DNA from: Nitrospira defluvii | GTDB lineage: Bacteria > Nitrospirota > Nitrospiria > Nitrospirales > Nitrospiraceae | Direction of reading: 5' to 3' | Assembly (NCBI GenBank): GCA_011525625.1 | Contig: WYAX01000015.1 | Span: 310,001-374,000, forward strand | DNA length: 64,000 bases | Part shown: positions 60,910-64,000 of the stretch, in pieces | Numbering within the stretch: position 1 is the stretch's first letter | Layout of the letters: every line of letters begins with the position of its first letter | The notes under the pieces: generated by a model | The model's database searches: none | What the model was told of the DNA's origin: nothing | Seen by the model: only the letters and a program-made list of their open reading frames with translations | Made by a program: the position numbers and the translations under genes

Positions 60910-61401
60910 ATGAGTCGAGTGCGAATAAGTGTAAGGGTGGGGGTATCGTGCCTGCTCGTGCTCTTCGTCCTGGCGAGCGGTTGCGCAGAACAGAGGCCTG
61001 CATCCGGCATTGGTCGCGTCACGCCGGCGCATTTGCCGGATGTGCGAACGCCCATTCTGTTGGGGGCGGAAGCGCGGCAGGAACATCGCGCCGTCATGCT
61101 CCAGCATCTGGAGACGATCCAGGCGATCGTGGCGGCCTTGGCGGAAGAGGACTACCGGCTGGCCCAAGGATTGACCGAAACGCATCTGGGATTCTTTATG
61201 CATCGGCATGCGATGGCTCGACAGCAGCCGGAGAATTTTCCTCCGGCCTATCACGATCTCGCGATGGCGCATCATGCGGCTGCCGAGCAGTTGGCCGATG
61301 TGATGCCGACGAACGATCTGAAGCGGATCCTGCCCGAGTTCAATAACGTGCTGAAGGCCTGTGTCGCCTGTCACTTGGAATATAGACTCCGTCATTCATA
61401 A
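60910..61401 (+). CDS. c'-like monoheme cytochrome lipoprotein
   Basis: 163 residues with lipobox 'LASGC' (Cys about 25) and one CVACH near the C terminus. Helical body with 'YHDLAMAHHAAAEQLADV' and 'NDLKRILPEFNNVL', homologous to the protein at 29225. Likely outer-membrane-attached, periplasm-facing, and a ligand-binding or electron-transfer heme protein. Confidence 0.85.
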   Translation: MSRVRISVRVGVSCLLVLFVLASGCAEQRPASGIGRVTPAHLPDVRTPILLGAEARQEHRAVMLQHLETIQAIVAALAEEDYRLAQGLTETHLGFFMHRHAMARQQPENFPPAYHDLAMAHHAAAEQLADVMPTNDLKRILPEFNNVLKACVACHLEYRLRHS

Positions 61402-61414
61402 CAAGGAGAACGGC

Positions 61415-61897
61415 ATGTCGGATGCAAAGATCAGTGTCACGTTCGAGCAAGACCATGACCGGCTGGACGCGCTCTTCACTACCTTCCAGCAACAGAAGCG
61501 CACGGATTTCGCCAAGGCCAAGGAGGCCTTCGTCGAGTTTAAGTTTGGCCTGCAGCGGCATATCGTCTGGGAGGAAGACGTGCTGTTTCCCAAGTGGGAG
61601 GAAAACTCCGGCATGGCGGAAGGCGGGCCCACGCAAGTCATGCGGACCGAGCACCGGATGATCGGCGATTGCCTGGAAGCCATTCATGAAAAGGTGCAGG
61701 CACAGAATCCCGACAGCGACCGAGAGGAACAACGATTGTTGGAGATTCTGAAATCGCACAACATGAAGGAGGAGCGGATTCTGTACCCCTCGATCGATCA
61801 GGTGATCAGTGACGGGGAGCGGGCGGAGTTGTATCAGGCCATGAAGGAGATCCCGGAGGAGCGGTATCGAACCTGTTGCGGGAGTGAACGGTCATGA
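61415..61897 (+). CDS. Hemerythrin-like cation-binding protein
   Basis: 160 residues of the hemerythrin/HHE fold: 'TFEQDHDRLDALF' (His about 14), 'FKFGLQRHIVWEEDVLFPKWE' (H and E), 'RTEHRMIGDCLE', and 'SHNMKEERILYPSID' (H and E). These place a non-heme diiron centre that binds oxygen. ATG 61415 follows AAGGAG. Overlaps the next gene by ATGA; together with the POR genes it suggests an oxygen-handling role. Confidence 0.88.
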   Translation: MSDAKISVTFEQDHDRLDALFTTFQQQKRTDFAKAKEAFVEFKFGLQRHIVWEEDVLFPKWEENSGMAEGGPTQVMRTEHRMIGDCLEAIHEKVQAQNPDSDREEQRLLEILKSHNMKEERILYPSIDQVISDGERAELYQAMKEIPEERYRTCCGSERS

Positions 61898-62280
61898 GGG
61901 GGCGGGGCTTTCTTGCGCTGGGTGGTCTCGCGGGATTGCTCTGCCTGGCTGTCGCGACCGGCGGGAATGCGTTCTCCCCCGATCGAGCAGGAGCGAACTC
62001 GCAGCCGCAGGAATCGTCGGTGGTGTGGATGGTAGCCGATTCGAGCGCGATGACGGCGAATCCTCACAGCGACCTCATTTTTCGTGCGACCGGCGCGACG
62101 ACCTGCATGGATTGTCATCGTGCCGGAAAAGACGGCTTGATGCTGTCGCAGGTGCAAGACAATCGGTTGGTGCAAGACCTCAAGGCCAAGGCGAAGGGTG
62201 TTCACGGTCCCGGTCGATTCGCGGACTGTTTGCGTTGTCACGCCGGCGGCGACAAGGGAGTCGAGAAGTACCGAAAGTAA
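61894..62280 (+). CDS. Diheme c-type cytochrome
   Basis: 128 residues with a signal peptide (about 4-26) and two heme motifs, CMDCH and CLRCH. 'NPHSDLIFRATGATTC' and 'HGPGRFADCLRCHAGG' match 'NPHGEFIFRATGTNSC' and 'HRPGRMGHCLVCHGGG' in the C-terminal part of the pentaheme protein at 62901, so it is a stand-alone copy of that module. Confidence 0.87.
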   Translation: MRGRGFLALGGLAGLLCLAVATGGNAFSPDRAGANSQPQESSVVWMVADSSAMTANPHSDLIFRATGATTCMDCHRAGKDGLMLSQVQDNRLVQDLKAKAKGVHGPGRFADCLRCHAGGDKGVEKYRK

Positions 62281-62309
62281 ACGGGGATCATGAAACACGG
62301 ATCGTCTCG

Positions 62310-62897
62310 ATGAGGGCCCTACGCTCGCGCCTCCTCGCCGTCGTCGCGACGACGGTCGGCGCGGTTGTCAGCGCGCTGGCCTTCGAGGCGCTGCTCAGTC
62401 TCGACAAGGTCACGCCCTTCGGTCATACGCAGTACGGGCATGGCGTCGGCTGGGCGGGCTTGGCCGTCACGCTGCTGGTGTTCGTCTATCCGCTTCGGAA
62501 ACGGACCAGTCCCTCGCGTCGATGGCCGCGCGGGTGGTTTCGAGTTCACATGGTGGCGGGCGTCCTGGGGCCGCTGCTGATTTTTCTTCACTCCGGTGCC
62601 CATTACCATGCGATCGTTCCGATCCTGGCCATGAGTTCCATGGTGATCGTGGTCTTGAGCGGAATCGTGGGGCAGCTGGTGCATGCCGTGAGTCTGAGGG
62701 CGCTCAACGAGGAACGTCACCACCTTCAGCATCAAGGCCTCTCTGAGAGTGAGGTCGACGCCCAGTTGCACGGGATGGCGTCTCAGGAAGAGGCCTTTCG
62801 TCTTTGGCAGGCTATCCATGCACCGATGACGCTGATGTTCTTGGTCTTCACCGTCCTGCATGTGGTAGGGGCGTTGTTCTTTGCCGGAATGTCGTGA
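62310..62897 (+). CDS. Membrane cytochrome b-like protein (ferric-reductase-like)
   Basis: 195 residues with four or five helices and paired His in 'RVHMVAGVLGPLLIFLHSGAHYH', 'LVHAVSLRAL' and 'IHAPMTLMFLVFTVLHVVG' (segments under 20 residues each), consistent with two b hemes. The helix spacing resembles ferric-reductase-like or cytochrome b561 families. It lies between two multiheme cytochrome genes, suggesting a quinol- or heme-relay membrane subunit. Start ATG 62310. Confidence 0.75.
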   Translation: MRALRSRLLAVVATTVGAVVSALAFEALLSLDKVTPFGHTQYGHGVGWAGLAVTLLVFVYPLRKRTSPSRRWPRGWFRVHMVAGVLGPLLIFLHSGAHYHAIVPILAMSSMVIVVLSGIVGQLVHAVSLRALNEERHHLQHQGLSESEVDAQLHGMASQEEAFRLWQAIHAPMTLMFLVFTVLHVVGALFFAGMS

Positions 62898-62900
62898 CTC

Positions 62901-63455
62901 ATGCGCTACCTCCCGCTTCCGAGAACAGCGGTTCCGGCTGTGGCGTTGACAACCCTGGTGCTGGTGATATGGATAGGGTGGGGGACGGTGCGGAGCCCCG
63001 CCGCCTTCTGGGCTCCTGGCGACCTCAGCCGCTACCATGTGGATCGAGGCGGGTGCACCAATTGTCACGAGCCGTTTCGAGGGCCCAGTCCCGCCCGTTG
63101 CATCGCTTGCCATACTGAAGGGTACTTTGAGGCTCGAGCGACGCCTGCCGTGGCCGGGTGGCATCGCGCGCTGGTCGTCGAACGGCAGGCCTGCACCGGT
63201 TGCCATTCGGAGCATCGCGGAACGCTGGCTCAGATTACCGAGCAGACGCGTACCAATCCCCATGGAGAATTTATCTTTCGCGCGACGGGGACCAACTCCT
63301 GCACGGTCTGTCATGAATTTGGAAACAGGATAGCCACCCATCCGACGCTGCGAGACGAGGCGGTCGTACGGCAATTGTATGAGAAGGGGCGCGGTGCCCA
63401 TCGACCGGGTCGGATGGGACATTGTCTCGTCTGTCATGGCGGGGGTGGGCCATGA
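62901..63455 (+). CDS. Pentaheme c-type cytochrome
   Basis: 184 residues with an N-terminal anchor (about 10-28) and five heme motifs: CTNCH, CIACH, CTGCH, CTVCH, CLVCH. The last two form the same diheme module as in 61894-62280. It follows the membrane cytochrome b by 3 bases; with it and 61894 it probably forms one electron relay. Its stop overlaps the next gene (ATGA). Confidence 0.88.
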   Translation: MRYLPLPRTAVPAVALTTLVLVIWIGWGTVRSPAAFWAPGDLSRYHVDRGGCTNCHEPFRGPSPARCIACHTEGYFEARATPAVAGWHRALVVERQACTGCHSEHRGTLAQITEQTRTNPHGEFIFRATGTNSCTVCHEFGNRIATHPTLRDEAVVRQLYEKGRGAHRPGRMGHCLVCHGGGGP

Positions 63456-64000
63456 ACGGAGGTGAACCGAGGCCTATGCAGCTGAATCTTGACCAGGCCT
63501 TTCCTACTGAGCAGGCTCTTCGCGACATGATCGTGAAGCACAAGGTCTGTTTCGACCATGACCCATTTTACGTCAAGACGGGAGGGGGCGAGGTCGTTCA
63601 GATCGGATTTCAGCTCAACCTGTATGGGGCGTTCGACAATCCCGCCCAGTTGCCGCTGGGCGATGATGAGGAACACCGGGCGATTCTCGGCGATCTGCAG
63701 CGACTCTGCCGAGTGTTTTTCCAGACGCTCGATTTGCTCAAGCCCTGCGAGCATCCGCAACCGCCTGCCCACCGCATCGTGTTTTCACCGGAACGAAGGA
63801 ATCGGGCGGAAGTCTGTCTCCAGATTCCCATTTTCGATCTGGCGCATTTTCGCGACAGTTCAGCGCGCCAGGTGCAGGACCTGCTGGCCACGGCCGAATG
63901 TTTGTTGACGCATGTCGGCGCGAGACGGCGAATCTGGGACGACGGCGTGAGCAAACCGGCGTCGTCCTCCACCGCTGGTTGTGAAGGCCGTCAGGGGGCA
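63452..64000 (+). CDS. Unknown protein, 3' end outside window
   Basis: The frame is open to the right edge (183 codons). It begins with ATG 63452, overlapping the pentaheme stop by 4 bases; ATG 63476 is an alternative. Segments 'VCFDHDPFYVKTGGGEVVQIGFQLNLYG' over about 31-58 and a region with several Cys are visible. No family is recognised, but the position implies a part in the multiheme redox operon. Confidence 0.65.
   Translation, partial: MNGGEPRPMQLNLDQAFPTEQALRDMIVKHKVCFDHDPFYVKTGGGEVVQIGFQLNLYGAFDNPAQLPLGDDEEHRAILGDLQRLCRVFFQTLDLLKPCEHPQPPAHRIVFSPERRNRAEVCLQIPIFDLAHFRDSSARQVQDLLATAECLLTHVGARRRIWDDGVSKPASSSTAGCEGRQGA

Noticed and set aside
62319-63437. Minus-strand frame of about 372 codons opposite the cytochrome b and pentaheme genes
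   Set aside because: The plus-strand proteins have five heme motifs and membrane helices; the antisense frame has none.
1-64000. CRISPR array, rRNA, tRNA, transposase or integrase
   Set aside because: No regularly spaced 25-40-base repeats, conserved rRNA segments, cloverleaf sequences or DDE/tyrosine recombinase motifs were recognised by eye.

Overview
The window is a gene-dense, GC-rich bacterial chromosome segment with no rRNA, tRNA, CRISPR array or transposase that I could see. The gene content suggests a chemolithoautotroph of the Nitrospira type. There are 19 predicted c-type cytochromes with 31 CXXCH motifs, a Rieske/cytochrome b-c fusion complex, a 2-oxoacid:ferredoxin oxidoreductase of the reductive TCA type, many paralogous small heme proteins, and degenerate intergenic inverted repeats of a kind I associate with Nitrospira genomes. 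The genus assignment is inference from content and not a database match.

Layout. 1-2.4 kb: two ABC-2 permeases and a DUF1207 protein. 2.6-8.8 kb: a membrane-anchored monoheme protein, a charged secreted protein, an outer-membrane protein, a cupin, a GT39 glycosyltransferase, a DUF2231 protein and a bactofilin-like membrane protein. 8.8-12.6 kb: a complete Mla-type lipid transport operon (STAS-MlaE, MlaF, MlaD, auxiliary lipoprotein). 12.7-18.3 kb: a VIT1-like membrane protein, trehalose synthase TreT, alpha-glucan phosphorylase, small membrane proteins and a sugar nucleotidyltransferase. 18.6-22.6 kb: stress and redox genes (tandem UspA, Rnk, OsmC, two monoheme cytochromes, DUF2892, CBS).

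22.7-26.8 kb: Rieske protein, cytochrome b with a C-terminal heme c domain, a diheme and a monoheme cytochrome and a DUF3365 heme protein, which read as a quinol-oxidising complex with its partners. 27-34.4 kb: a helical secreted protein with an in-frame UGA at codon 4, chromate transporter, cytochromes, ferritin-like protein, aminotransferase, diheme peroxidase, AcfC-like binding protein, Spy-like protein. 34.4-38.7 kb: metal homeostasis (cupin, two ZIP transporters, CPC-type P-type ATPase). 39-47.3 kb: paired small cytochromes, a methyltransferase, a cupredoxin-like protein, a TsdA-like diheme lipoprotein, a sulfite-oxidase-type molybdoenzyme overlapping its diheme subunit, and a tetraheme cytochrome; this looks like a sulfite/thiosulfate oxidation module. 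47.5-48.9 kb: DsrE protein and PPK2.

49.5-57.2 kb holds the most unusual set: a FtsX/LolD-type ABC transporter, a Cys-rich polytopic membrane protein, NosL, a TlpA-like lipoprotein, a Cys-rich exported protein, and a NosL domain fused to an outer-membrane beta-barrel, with no nosZ in the window. It looks like a copper (or other metal) trafficking system spanning inner membrane, periplasm and outer membrane. 57.4-64 kb: a three-gene 2-oxoacid:ferredoxin oxidoreductase (gamma-delta fusion, alpha, beta) followed by a cytochrome c'-like lipoprotein, hemerythrin, diheme protein, membrane cytochrome b and pentaheme cytochrome, a candidate redox or oxygen-protection appendage to the ferredoxin enzyme.
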